DNA of 64,000 nt from Motiliproteus sp047633175. Its GTDB lineage: Bacteria; Pseudomonadota; Gammaproteobacteria; Pseudomonadales; Balneatricaceae. The stretch covers positions 124,001 to 188,000 of the forward strand of contig JBLIEQ010000002.1 in the NCBI GenBank assembly GCA_047633175.1. Reading direction: 5' to 3'. The notes below the pieces were generated by a model. It had not been told where the DNA came from. It ran no database searches and saw nothing but the letters and a program-made list of their open reading frames with translations. Position numbers and translations under genes: made by a program. Positions 17,703 to 25,808 of the stretch are shown piece by piece (position 1 is the stretch's first letter; each line of letters opens with the position of its first letter).

Positions 17703-17912
17703 TTGTCCAAAACCATTACCGTTTCTAATGAAGTCTACGCTGCTATAGTGGCGAGACGACAAAGCAAAGACGAGTCCGAAAGTGACATTCTGAGCCATAT
17801 TCTATCCACGGCAGGGACCACTGCAGAAATTCATGCGCATACACATAAGGGGGCAGACGATGCCCACCTTATTCTTGATAGCGAGATGGACCATACGATT
17901 GAGACCGAGTGA
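17703..17912 (+). CDS. Small protein resembling the SeqA N-terminal domain
   Basis: The 69-residue protein starts at TTG, 7 bases after AGGAGG. Its first 35 residues (KTITVSNEVYAAI then ESESDILSHIL) closely follow the SeqA oligomerisation and ribbon-helix-helix segment, a pattern also seen in VapB-like antitoxins. The DNA-methyl-binding C-terminal domain of SeqA is absent; instead there is a His/Asp/Glu-rich tail. It could be a small antitoxin-like or nucleoid regulator. No toxin gene lies beside it. Confidence 0.55.
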   Translation: MSKTITVSNEVYAAIVARRQSKDESESDILSHILSTAGTTAEIHAHTHKGADDAHLILDSEMDHTIETE

Positions 17913-18192
17913 TCGTCTGGATAGTCGTAGTTGTCGCTGTAGCTGTAGTGGTCGAGTAAGCAGTTAATCGCATAACGCGCCTGTCTACTGTACTCCAGAA
18001 CGCTCTTGGCGCACCCGAACATAAGCGATGATATGTGCGACATCTGTCGGGGCAACTTGAGGCAAACCCTGATTGGCCAATCATTCAGCCTCATCAGGCA
18101 CACTGCAAGCGTGTTAGCAACGTGACAAATCCCAGACCTATCCACGATTTTAGTTTAATAAATTTCCATTAGGTTTTTCATTAGGTTTTTCA

Positions 18193-19257
18193 TTAGGTAA
18201 TGTCGTCGGTTAAACCACTAGGGTTCACCGACTCAGCATCGATATAATCCAAGACGATACACTCTACTTGCTCCGCTTTACCTTTCATCAGGATTGGCCC
18301 CAGCCGGCTTGGTTGTAGTTGTGGCGTGTTCTGCAAAGTGCGATACAGCGGCGATGAGATCAATGCTCTGACCCCCGCCTCCTTGCAATGCGATTGTAGC
18401 CCAGCAGCCACATTGATGGTGTCGCCAAAGTAGACCAGTTCACGCTTCAGGTCGCCCACTTCGCTCACCAACACCGGCCCCGCATTAAGTCCGGCTCGTA
18501 GATCGATCCAGGCACCATGCAGTGGTTTGTTAACCCGTTTATGAGTGTCGATGAGGTTAAAAACGTCGACTAAACATCGCAAAATATCGGGAACTGCACG
18601 TCGTTTTGACAGATCCCAGGTGATAACCATCTCATCGCCGATATAACGGTGTACCTCCCCGCCGTACTGATCGACCGTGCTGGCAATATCGAAGAACAGG
18701 TTACAGATTAAGGTTTGCGTCTTGGCGTCGCCGATTTTTTCGGTCAGTTTGGTTGAACCTACGACATCAAGGAACATGAACGCCAAGTGTTCCATAACGG
18801 GTTCCTGGTAACGACCGAGCAGGATTTCAATCAATGAACGCGTTCCTAAGAAGGCGGTAATCCGGAGCAATAGATTAAACATAAACGCCATAAACAGGCA
18901 GAACATAAAGTGGCGGCCAAAATTTTTCTGCAACATCCACTGAAAACTCAAATCATGGCTAAGGCCCAGCCAATGTCGAGTCAGCGTCATGTTGATAAAG
19001 ATGATCGCCATCCACATCAAGGTCAGGACTAAGGTGTAGCTGATCAGCGGCAGGCGGCGCAGTCGCCGCCCGCGACGTTTGCGCACCCAGACCGTATCTA
19101 ACAGTCCGATAAAGATACCGTTCAGAACTCCGTTGACCAGTCCAAATGCAAACCCTTCAGACAAGATAACGCTGTATAAAACACCGAAGAGGGAGGAGGC
19201 GACTGTGATCACCAAGACCCGCTTCATATCCCGCCTTCTCATGTGATCTATAAACAC
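18193..19257 (-). CDS. Membrane-anchored class III adenylate/guanylate cyclase
   Basis: The 354-residue protein starts at GTG with AGGAGGG 8 bases upstream. Residues about 12-165 hold several membrane helices without an obvious sensor domain. The C-terminal cyclase homology domain has metal-binding FLDVVGSTKL, the RYIGDEMVITWDL strand and LVYFGDTINVAAGLQ. It should make cAMP (or cGMP) on the cytoplasmic side. Short direct repeats of CATTAGGTTTTT (18167-18196) span its 3' end. 17913-18192 holds no other gene. Confidence 0.88.
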   Translation of the reverse strand: MFIDHMRRRDMKRVLVITVASSLFGVLYSVILSEGFAFGLVNGVLNGIFIGLLDTVWVRKRRGRRLRRLPLISYTLVLTLMWMAIIFINMTLTRHWLGLSHDLSFQWMLQKNFGRHFMFCLFMAFMFNLLLRITAFLGTRSLIEILLGRYQEPVMEHLAFMFLDVVGSTKLTEKIGDAKTQTLICNLFFDIASTVDQYGGEVHRYIGDEMVITWDLSKRRAVPDILRCLVDVFNLIDTHKRVNKPLHGAWIDLRAGLNAGPVLVSEVGDLKRELVYFGDTINVAAGLQSHCKEAGVRALISSPLYRTLQNTPQLQPSRLGPILMKGKAEQVECIVLDYIDAESVNPSGLTDDIT

Positions 19258-19383
19258 AGTTTCTACCCTCCTTACTTTTCTTAGCCCCCCCTATACATAG
19301 CTTGGGGTGACAGCCCGGAAACTGAACAGCGTAAATCCAGAGGCAAGGCTGCTTGGGGTAGATCAACTACCGGAACTGACTCC

Positions 19384-19711
19384 ATGCCATCCGGCATAGC
19401 CTATCAACAGCTCGTTTTGCAGCTGGGCCAACTGACACCGAGTCAGCATCATCAACTACAACGTTATTTCCAACAGATCGATATGGATGCGGCGGACAAG
19501 CTGCGTGTTCGAGGCGCTTTCATATTCAGAACGTCAATGCGTACGTTAGTCGTTTGAAAAATGAATTATTCGATTCCATGTTGTCGCAACCAAATATCTG
19601 AAGAACTACCAGGACTGGCGAAAGTTGCTGGAGCGTTATCGCGAACTCACGCCCGAATACTGCTTGCTGGAAGCGGCTGGCCAAGCGCCGCAACAACTAG
19701 CTGGGACATAG
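19384..19711 (+). pseudogene. Remnant of an IS1595-type (ISXO2-like) transposase
   Basis: A start-like segment (MPSGIAYQQLVLQLGQLTP) runs straight into the conserved transposase C-terminal region. HIQNVNAYVSRLK is followed, after a frameshift, by VATKYLKNYQDWRKLLERY. This matches the VNayhsRLK...GVATKYL.NYL.W pattern of ISXO2-like enzymes. The central catalytic DDE region is missing, so it is inactive. It ends a few bases from the duplicated cytochrome gene, at the left border of the copper island. Confidence 0.65.
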
Positions 19712-19716
19712 CCATA

Positions 19717-20289
19717 TTAATGCTGTTCGGTGTTATCTCCCCCGCGAGCACTGAGGATCTGATATTGAGTCTCCGTCAGCTCGGGTAGTCGCTTGAGAAA
19801 GGCCACCATATTCCAGATCCGCGTATCATCATGTCCGGGGGCCCAGGCGGGCATTCCGGAAGCCTTAATCCCATGCTTAATAATCCAGAAATTTCGTCGA
19901 TCTGCTGCTTTTTCATCGGCATCCGTGCGTGAAATAGCGGCTAAATTTGGCGGAGCCGGATACAGGCCCAGGGTGAAATCACTTTCGTTCTTACCGGGTT
20001 TAAGATGACAGCCTGCGCACATACCATTGTAGTCGGCACCCCCTTTGAGCAAGCGCTCGACCGAACTGAGATCCGAGGGCACCTCGATGTCCTTCGAGGC
20101 ACGCGCGATCGAGTTCTCACGCAGGGTCTCTAATGTCCAGGTGGTCATATCATAATGGGGATCGTCTGCCCCCATCGAGTACAGGCCCGAGTAGAGAAAC
20201 GCCACGGCGCCTATGCCCACGATACCTATAGTAGCGCCTGCCACTGCTAGCAAGCGTTTGAAACAGTTTCCTTTTTTTAAAGTTTTCAT
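19717..20289 (-). CDS. Membrane-anchored cytochrome c (copy 1)
   Basis: The 190-residue protein has an N-terminal membrane anchor (about 12-36) and a periplasmic class I cytochrome c domain with CAGCH. Downstream, HGIKASGMPAWAPGH supplies the axial Met. It is the last gene of the left copper block and about 90% identical to 36376-36948. The family role is probably electron transfer linked to the multicopper oxidase operon, but no partner is shown. GAGGATTAATGG precedes the ATG. Confidence 0.88.
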   Translation of the reverse strand: MKTLKKGNCFKRLLAVAGATIGIVGIGAVAFLYSGLYSMGADDPHYDMTTWTLETLRENSIARASKDIEVPSDLSSVERLLKGGADYNGMCAGCHLKPGKNESDFTLGLYPAPPNLAAISRTDADEKAADRRNFWIIKHGIKASGMPAWAPGHDDTRIWNMVAFLKRLPELTETQYQILSARGGDNTEQH

Positions 20290-20425
20290 CCATTAATCCT
20301 CGCCCGTAATAACCCTCACCAGGCACTCGGTTAGAAGGCTGTCAGGGCTATTCAGGTCGCCATGCTGTATTCGATTACTGAGACGGAGCCTGCATAGGAT
20401 CCTTAGCGATATCAGCAGCTATTAT

Positions 20426-20740
20426 CTACTCATCATGCCCATGAGATGCGTTTTCTGCTTCTGCTGAGCTATGCCCATGAGAGGCGCTCTCCGATTCTTC
20501 TGTTTCTGTTTCTTCTGCGGAGCCATGCTTCATACTACTCATATCACTCATACACTGCTGCATCATCGCCATCACCACAGGGTCGTTCATATCCATGTCA
20601 CCCTGATCCATCGTGCTCATCGCCGTACAATCCGGATTCTCTGCGGTTTTCATGTGCTCTTTTTCGCTATGTGCCTGTGCAGAAAACGCCAGCATCAGGG
20701 CAGGTACAGCAACGCTTAGGGCTAGTAGTTTTTTCTTCAT
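20426..20740 (-). CDS. Met/His-rich periplasmic protein (copy 1)
   Basis: The 104-residue protein has a clear signal peptide ending AFSAQA and a mature region dense in Met, His, Asp and Glu. Examples are MDMNDPVVMAMMQQCMSDM and a C-terminal pair of SHGH repeats. The composition suggests a periplasmic copper buffer. It is near-identical to 37085-37390 except for a few indels in the acidic linker. GGAGTTAATC lies before the ATG. Confidence 0.8.
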   Translation of the reverse strand: MKKKLLALSVAVPALMLAFSAQAHSEKEHMKTAENPDCTAMSTMDQGDMDMNDPVVMAMMQQCMSDMSSMKHGSAEETETEESESASHGHSSAEAENASHGHDE

Positions 20741-20794
20741 GATTAACTCCTGGAATAGTTTAAAAAACTATTATTGTTGTGTTTGAACGCGTTA

Positions 20795-21655
20795 TTAAAA
20801 CCAAAACTTCACCCCTACGACATAGGCTGTCTCACGAACAGCGTCGCCGGCGGTCCTGGTCATATCAGCCGTTTGACCCAACTTACGGGTCCACTCAATA
20901 CCCACATAGGGTGCGAACTGCCGTTTGATCTCATAGCGCAGCCTTAATCCCAGTGCGGCATCCGAAAACCCGTCGCCTAAGCCGTTCTCTACATCCTCCT
21001 GTCCATAGAGACTCAGTCCGGCACTGGGTTGCAAGACCCACCGCTGGCTAAGCAATAACTCATAGTCGGCATCCAGTGACATCGCCGTACGGCCACTGTC
21101 ACCCAGATAAGCGTTCACGCTCACATCAAACCAGTAGGGCGCTAAGCCCTCAACCCCAACGGCAAGCCACTGCCGGTCAGCACCCTCGGCGTATTGATCG
21201 AGCCGGATGCCCAACTGGGTATCAAAAAAAGCAGTGTACGCATGACTCCAGCCAACCTCTGTCTGACTTTCTTCCAAGCGTCCGTCGACGACATCGCCTT
21301 CAACGTTGATAAACAGGCGATCATAGGTCGTTCCATACCAGCCCCGCAAATCAAAGGCAGCGGCCTCAGTGTCGGCGTCATATTCGAGACGATCTGCCTG
21401 AACCGTCCAGAATCGATGCTCGTCAGCCAACTTAAGTTGACGCGGTCCTCCCAACGCAAAAGGGCCTTTTTCTAACGTATAGCCATCGGAATAGGCATGT
21501 GGATCGCGAGCAGTTGCGGGTGCGTCACCCCCCTGCGCTTTTCCAGCGTTTATATCCGCTCCGGCAGCATAGGCCAGCAACGGCGACCCACTCATTGCTA
21601 ATGCTGCTATGACTGTCAGAGGTGTTAGTCGTTTAATAAAAGTAACTGATTTCAT
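20795..21655 (-). CDS. copB: Copper resistance outer-membrane protein CopB (copy 1)
   Basis: The 286-residue protein has a signal peptide and the CopB/PcoB beta-barrel pattern: WTVQADRLEYDADTEAAAFD, DQYAEGADRQWLAVGVEGL, and a terminal FWF aromatic signature. It is predicted to sit in the outer membrane. The ATG at 21655 overlaps the ancestral copA stop (ATGA). It shares roughly 90% identity with 37442-38302. Its mRNA now follows a truncated copA, so translational coupling is probably lost. Confidence 0.92.
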   Translation of the reverse strand: MKSVTFIKRLTPLTVIAALAMSGSPLLAYAAGADINAGKAQGGDAPATARDPHAYSDGYTLEKGPFALGGPRQLKLADEHRFWTVQADRLEYDADTEAAAFDLRGWYGTTYDRLFINVEGDVVDGRLEESQTEVGWSHAYTAFFDTQLGIRLDQYAEGADRQWLAVGVEGLAPYWFDVSVNAYLGDSGRTAMSLDADYELLLSQRWVLQPSAGLSLYGQEDVENGLGDGFSDAALGLRLRYEIKRQFAPYVGIEWTRKLGQTADMTRTAGDAVRETAYVVGVKFWF

Positions 21656-23592
21656 GAGACCACCACTGCGCGGAACATCCCCGCATCCATGTGGAAAAGC
21701 AGATGACAATGCCAGGCCCAACGGCCGACATCATGCGGAGTTGTCAAAAAGCTAAGGCGCTGTGCGGGTTACACCGCAATAGTGTGACGACGCACCAACA
21801 ACTCCCCATCAGGCGACTCCAAGTCACTCCACATACCATGTAGATGCATGGGGTGGGTCATCATAGTATCGTTCTGTAAGATCACCCGCAGCCGCTCACC
21901 CTGACGCATAGACACGGGCGTACTCTGACCAAATTCCACGCCATCAAAAGACCAGCTATAACGTTCCATGTTGCCGGTCAGATGCAGTTCTACCTCCCGT
22001 GTCGGCACACGATCATCGTCCAGCACACCCGTGATTGAACGTAAGTCAGCCAGTGTTAATACACGCCGGCCATTGTTACGCAGCCCGACACCCGGATCAT
22101 CCAGATTGGTACGCGGTGTATCGACACGCATATCGACAGACGGGCCATATTCAGTACTGGCATGTCGAACGGTTTGTGAAGGCGTCGCCAGAGGATTCGT
22201 CTCCATGCTATGTCCCATAGCGCTGTGATCCATGCCCTTCATGCCGCTGTGGTCCATACCCTTCATCGCACTGTGATCCATGCCCTTCATGGCGCTGTGG
22301 TTCATGCCCTTCATGCCGCTGTGATCTATGCCCTTCATGGCGCTGTGGTTCATGCCCTTCATGCCGCTGTGATCTATGCCCTCCGTAGCGCTGTGGTTCA
22401 TGCCCTTCATGCCGCTGTGATCCATGCCCTTCATAGCGCTGTGATCCATAGCGCCCATCATGTCAGTCATCGCCAGCCATTCAACCGGATCAAGCGCCGG
22501 CACCGCCGCGACCAGACCCGGACGGACAGACAGAGTACCTCTGGCGTAACCTGAACGATCCATACTCTGTGCAAAGATGCTGTAGGCATCCTCTTCAGGC
22601 TCCACCAGCACATCGTAGGTCTCACCGGGTCCAAAGCGGAACTCATCGACGCTGACAGGTTTCACATTCTGACCATCGGCCTGCACCACACTCAGACTCA
22701 ACCCCGGAATCCGCACATCATAAAAACTATTACTCGAGCCATTAATAAAACGCAGCCGTACCCGCTCACCCTTGTTGAACAAACCGTTCCAGTTGCCCGC
22801 AGGGGTCATGCCATTCATCAGATTCGTAAAGGTTGCGGCAGAAACATCGGCTAAGTCGGTAGGACTCATGCGCATCTGATTCCACATCCGGCGTTTTTCA
22901 AGCGCCGCTGTCATCCCCATCGTCGACGCATCCCGTAAAAAACCACCGGCTACCGGCTGACTGAAGTTATAAACATCACTCTGCACCTTCAATTTGGAAA
23001 ACACCGACATCGGCTTTTCATCAGTCCAGTCTGACAGCTGGATCACCAGATCTCGATCCGCCTGAATCGACTCGCCTTTGCGTGGCTCGACGATAAGTGC
23101 GCCATACATGCCGGTCATCTCCTGGAAGCCGCTATGCGAGTGATACCAGTACGTACCGCTTTGCTTTAACGTAAAGCGATACTCGAAGGTCTCTCCCGGC
23201 GCGATACCGCGAAAGCTGATTCCGGGCACACCATCCATTTCATAAGGAAGGATAATTCCATGCCAATGAATGGAGGAGGAAACAGCGAGGTGATTGGTAA
23301 CCCGAATACGCACCTCATCACCTTCACGCAAACGCAGCGTCGGGGCAGGAATGGAGCCATTGATCGTGGTGGCCATTCGAGTAGCACCCGTAAAGTTGAC
23401 CGGTGTTTCATCAATAACTAGATGGATATCCTGGCCGCTCAATACCGGCGCGGATCCCAGGCGAGTATCTCGGGTGTTGGCGGAAAGCAGCCCCGGCATG
23501 GCCGATACGATGCCGCCAACGGCCAGACCTTTCACAAAACCGCGCCGGGAAAGCGGCGGTGTGAAGGCATGCGTAGAGTCGTCTTGCTTCAT
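21652..23592 (-). pseudogene. copA: Multicopper oxidase CopA (copy 1), C-terminus cut by a nonsense codon
   Basis: The reading frame matches 38299-40335, with a Tat signal (RRGFVKG), copper motifs HWHG and HSHSGFQ, and HPMHLHGMW near the end. At 21769-21771 a CAA codon has become TAA, just after RRHTIAV. The same frame continues open to 21652 and still encodes HCHLLFHMDAGM, which carries the T1 and T2/T3 ligands. The 607-residue product therefore lacks essential copper ligands and should be inactive. Ten octapeptide units (MDHSAMKG type) occur, against fourteen in copy 2. Confidence 0.9.
22217..22449 (-). repeat. 24-bp tandem repeats in copA copy 1
   Basis: About ten tandem 24-bp units encode the octapeptide M(D/N)HS(A/G)MKG, a Met/His-rich copper-binding segment typical of CopA. 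The matching array in copy 2 is exactly 96 bases (four units) longer. Confidence 0.9.
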
Positions 23593-23679
23593 ATTAGTTA
23601 ATGCTCCAGTGCAATCATCTGTATTAGTATCTGTATGCTTACTCTAGCCCTACTCCTCTGACACTTGCATGACCTGAAG

Positions 23680-23695
23680 ATGACAAAGCGGTCAT
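23680..23695. promoter_or_regulatory. CopR-box-like operator, copy 1
   Basis: ATGAC and GTCAT are separated by 6 bases, about 90 bases upstream of copA copy 1. The right arm differs from the intact-looking site of copy 2 (TTGTAAT in place of CGGTCAT), although the flanks are the same. It is a probable target of CopR-type regulators, by resemblance to CusR and CopR boxes. Confidence 0.45.
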
Positions 23696-23786
23696 CTGAC
23701 AGCCTGCGCGCGATCATGCCGACACCGGCTCTGCTGTAGGGAAGGTTCGCCTGAAACATATCGGTCACCGCTTTGCGAAGCAGCGC

Positions 23787-23915
23787 TTTAGCCTGCCGGT
23801 TGGCCGCGACAATACCGCCATCGTTATTCGACAGCACCACCACAGGGAGGCCTCGCAGAGCCAGTCTGAACACCTGTTCACAGCTGGCGAAGAGCGAGTT
23901 ACCGTCGGCTAAGGC
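23787..23915 (-). pseudogene. umuC: umuC fragment
   Basis: This gives ALADGNSLFASCEQVFR then GLPVVVLSNNDGGIVA and AKAL, the start of the DNA polymerase V catalytic subunit (normally ADCNSFYASCE...VVVLSNNDGCIVAR). The protein diverges and stops soon after. It is only the first 45 or so residues, so it is non-functional. It marks the break where copy 1 of the copper block loses homology with copy 2. Confidence 0.7.
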
Positions 23916-24043
23916 GAGTATTGGAGGTACAGCACCGAGGCGATCACCACACCCTCGATGCTGAACAGAGACTCTTCGGTTATCGGTATCTGGCACCCCT
24001 TCTGACGAGGTAAAAAAACCTCGTATCGGGATACCCGCATTTG

Positions 24044-24293
24044 TTATTTTTTCATCCCACCTTGATGTGTATGCTGCTGCTTCATCTGGCCCATCATCTG
24101 TTGCATCTCATGCATGCGCGTCTGCATCTGCTCCCTATTCATCATACCCATGCTCTGCTCCATCCTTTTCCTATAGACTGAACTGCATGAGCATCGACTG
24201 TCGTCCCATTTTTAGGATGATGCAGGTCTTCGGCATGGACAGCAGAAACAGCGAACACGAGCCCTGCAACCATAGGTGCAATTATTTTTTCAT
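24044..24293 (-). pseudogene. Frameshifted small exported Met/Gln/His-rich protein
   Basis: AAGGATATTTGTT precedes an ATG whose frame stops after three codons (ATGAAAAAATAA). A one-base shift restores a signal peptide (IIAPMVAGLVFAVSAVHA) and EDLHHPKNGTTVDAHAVQS. A second shift gives a Met/Gln/His-rich end (QMQTRMHEMQQMMGQMKQQ). Two frameshifts suggest a decayed periplasmic copper protein, unless they are sequence errors. A 7-bp hairpin, ACGAGGT/ACCTCGT, lies downstream at 24005-24024. Confidence 0.55.
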
Positions 24294-24334
24294 AACAAAT
24301 ATCCTTTTCATTACTTGATGTTAATTGATGAGGT

Positions 24335-24703
24335 CTAGCGTTTACGCTTAGCCCCGGGCGGGGCTTTGTGGCATGACAACGGCTCATGAGTCGCATTGTC
24401 GCGAATATTTTCGTCCACAAACTGGTAGTAACCCTCTTTAAAATGGGTCCACCAGTCATGGGACACCTCCGCGCCCTCTAGTAGCAATATCTCTTCAAGG
24501 CCGTCGAGTTTGCAGTGCGTCGCATCGTAGGCCAGGTGCAAGGTGGCCGTTTTGTCATCAAATTGCACAGAATCAATGCCAAAGGTATGGTCGATGGCCT
24601 CAATAATCGCGTCCCGGTTGGTCTCGTTCACCCCTTCGAGTTTTAAATGCCTTACCACCAAACTAGCCTCTCTGACACCCGCACGATGTTCCAAGTCACT
24701 CAT
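24335..24703 (-). CDS. HMA-like protein without CxxC, paralogue 1
   Basis: The 122-residue protein has a ferredoxin-like beta-alpha-beta pattern (HLKLEGV, IIEAIDHTF, SVQFDDKTATLHLAYDATH) like heavy-metal-associated domains but no CxxC. Its C-terminal tail (WWTHFKEGYYQFVDENIRDN then CHKAPPG) is shared with 28934-29302 and 35041-35388. No known family is recognised beyond the HMA-like fold. GAGGAGAACAACT precedes the ATG. It ends the operon that begins with the YHS-type ATPase. Confidence 0.75.
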   Translation of the reverse strand: MSDLEHRAGVREASLVVRHLKLEGVNETNRDAIIEAIDHTFGIDSVQFDDKTATLHLAYDATHCKLDGLEEILLLEGAEVSHDWWTHFKEGYYQFVDENIRDNATHEPLSCHKAPPGAKRKR

Positions 24704-24753
24704 AGTTGTTCTCCTCAGGATTTATTGAAGAAAAGTTATGTCTAAATTATTAA

Positions 24754-25401
24754 TCAAATTTTCGCTTGTTTAATAAAAGATTCCCATTGTTCAAGACGAG
24801 GAATAAACATCGGAACGCGTTTTTTATAGGCGCGATATTCATTACCAAACTCGGCGGCGACCTTCCTTTCCTCACGCAGGGATAAACGGTAGTAAACAAA
24901 TGCGATAACCGGAAACAGCCCGACAGAAAATAGGGTAGGCCAATGCACGATGCCCTCACCAAATAATGCAATAAACAAACCGGTATATTGAGGATGCCTT
25001 GCCAGGGCGTATAAGCCATCGGTGACCAGGATATGCTGTTGTCGCGCTCTGTATACCTGGCGCCAGCCCTTAAAAAATAGCCCTATTCCTATAAACAATA
25101 AGAGGTAACCCAGGATCATCGAAATCATCATCCCAGTTTCACCCAACCCCAGCAGAGACGACCATAGGTTGGCATTCAGTTCAGTGCGATCCAGTCCGCC
25201 AAAACGGGCCAATAGGTAGATGGTTAAGGGGAAACCATACATTTCGGCGTACAGAGCAATAATAAAAGCTTGCACTACTCCAGCCCCGGCCCATTCATGC
25301 CAGGATGTCGGGGCTAAATATTTATACAGATACCAGGACACAATCACGATCATGATAAGTGCCAGTATCCAAACTCCTGAATGTGCTATAGGTTCGTCCA
25401 T
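24754..25401 (-). CDS. Isoprenylcysteine methyltransferase-like membrane protein
   Basis: The 215-residue polytopic protein has the ICMT/PEMT-type C-terminal signature GLYALARHPQYTGLFI and EERKVAAEFGNEYRAYKKRV, the SAM-binding region of membrane methyltransferases. Bacterial members act on small hydrophobic substrates, largely unknown. Such genes often sit beside metal-resistance ATPases, as here. It lies between the YHS protein and the HMA-like paralogue 1. Confidence 0.85.
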   Translation of the reverse strand: MDEPIAHSGVWILALIMIVIVSWYLYKYLAPTSWHEWAGAGVVQAFIIALYAEMYGFPLTIYLLARFGGLDRTELNANLWSSLLGLGETGMMISMILGYLLLFIGIGLFFKGWRQVYRARQQHILVTDGLYALARHPQYTGLFIALFGEGIVHWPTLFSVGLFPVIAFVYYRLSLREERKVAAEFGNEYRAYKKRVPMFIPRLEQWESFIKQAKI

Positions 25402-25506
25402 GGACAGGTCTCTTCGGGTTAATTATAAAAAATAGTTAATGCTGATAAAAAGGCAGCTTGCATGACCAAAGGCAAATAGACTTTTTTATAATAATAAGTT
25501 TGTGGT

Positions 25507-25794
25507 TTATGCAGATGGCCCTTTCTCTTTGGTGTTGATGATATATTTCTCCTGATCCAGGTCGAATTCGTCGAGACATTTTTTGGAGCAAAAACGATAA
25601 AGCACACCCTGGTGTAATTTACCGTAGCCCTGTTCTTGTTCAACCACCTTGCCACAAACGGGATCGATTATAGGTTCTGCTTTATCTGCTTTAGAATGAC
25701 TATGATGACCGTGAGTCTTGTGTGAGCCACAACCAAAACGCATCATAAAATAGAAAAAAACGGCAAAGAGTAAAAATGAAATCATGCTGTCCAC
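25507..25794 (-). CDS. Membrane-anchored YHS/TRASH domain protein
   Basis: The 95-residue protein has one N-terminal membrane helix, a His-rich linker (HKTHGHHSHSK), and a YHS-type metal domain with DPVCGK and FCSKKCLDEF. The cysteines and histidines indicate copper or another soft metal handed to or from the adjacent ATPase. It starts at GTG with AGGAG 7 bases upstream. The start is 15 bases past the ATPase stop, so the two are co-transcribed. Confidence 0.85.
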   Translation of the reverse strand: MDSMISFLLFAVFFYFMMRFGCGSHKTHGHHSHSKADKAEPIIDPVCGKVVEQEQGYGKLHQGVLYRFCSKKCLDEFDLDQEKYIINTKEKGPSA

Positions 25795-25808
25795 GGGGCA
25801 TCTCCTGA

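Noticed and set aside
22217..22449. CRISPR-like array (24-bp repeats)
   Set aside because: The repeats abut without spacers and encode octapeptides in frame of copA. They are coding tandem repeats.
23598..23996. Functional Y-family polymerase or intact umuC
   Set aside because: Only about 45 residues of the UmuC start are present, with normally conserved residues changed. The rest of the frame is unrelated.
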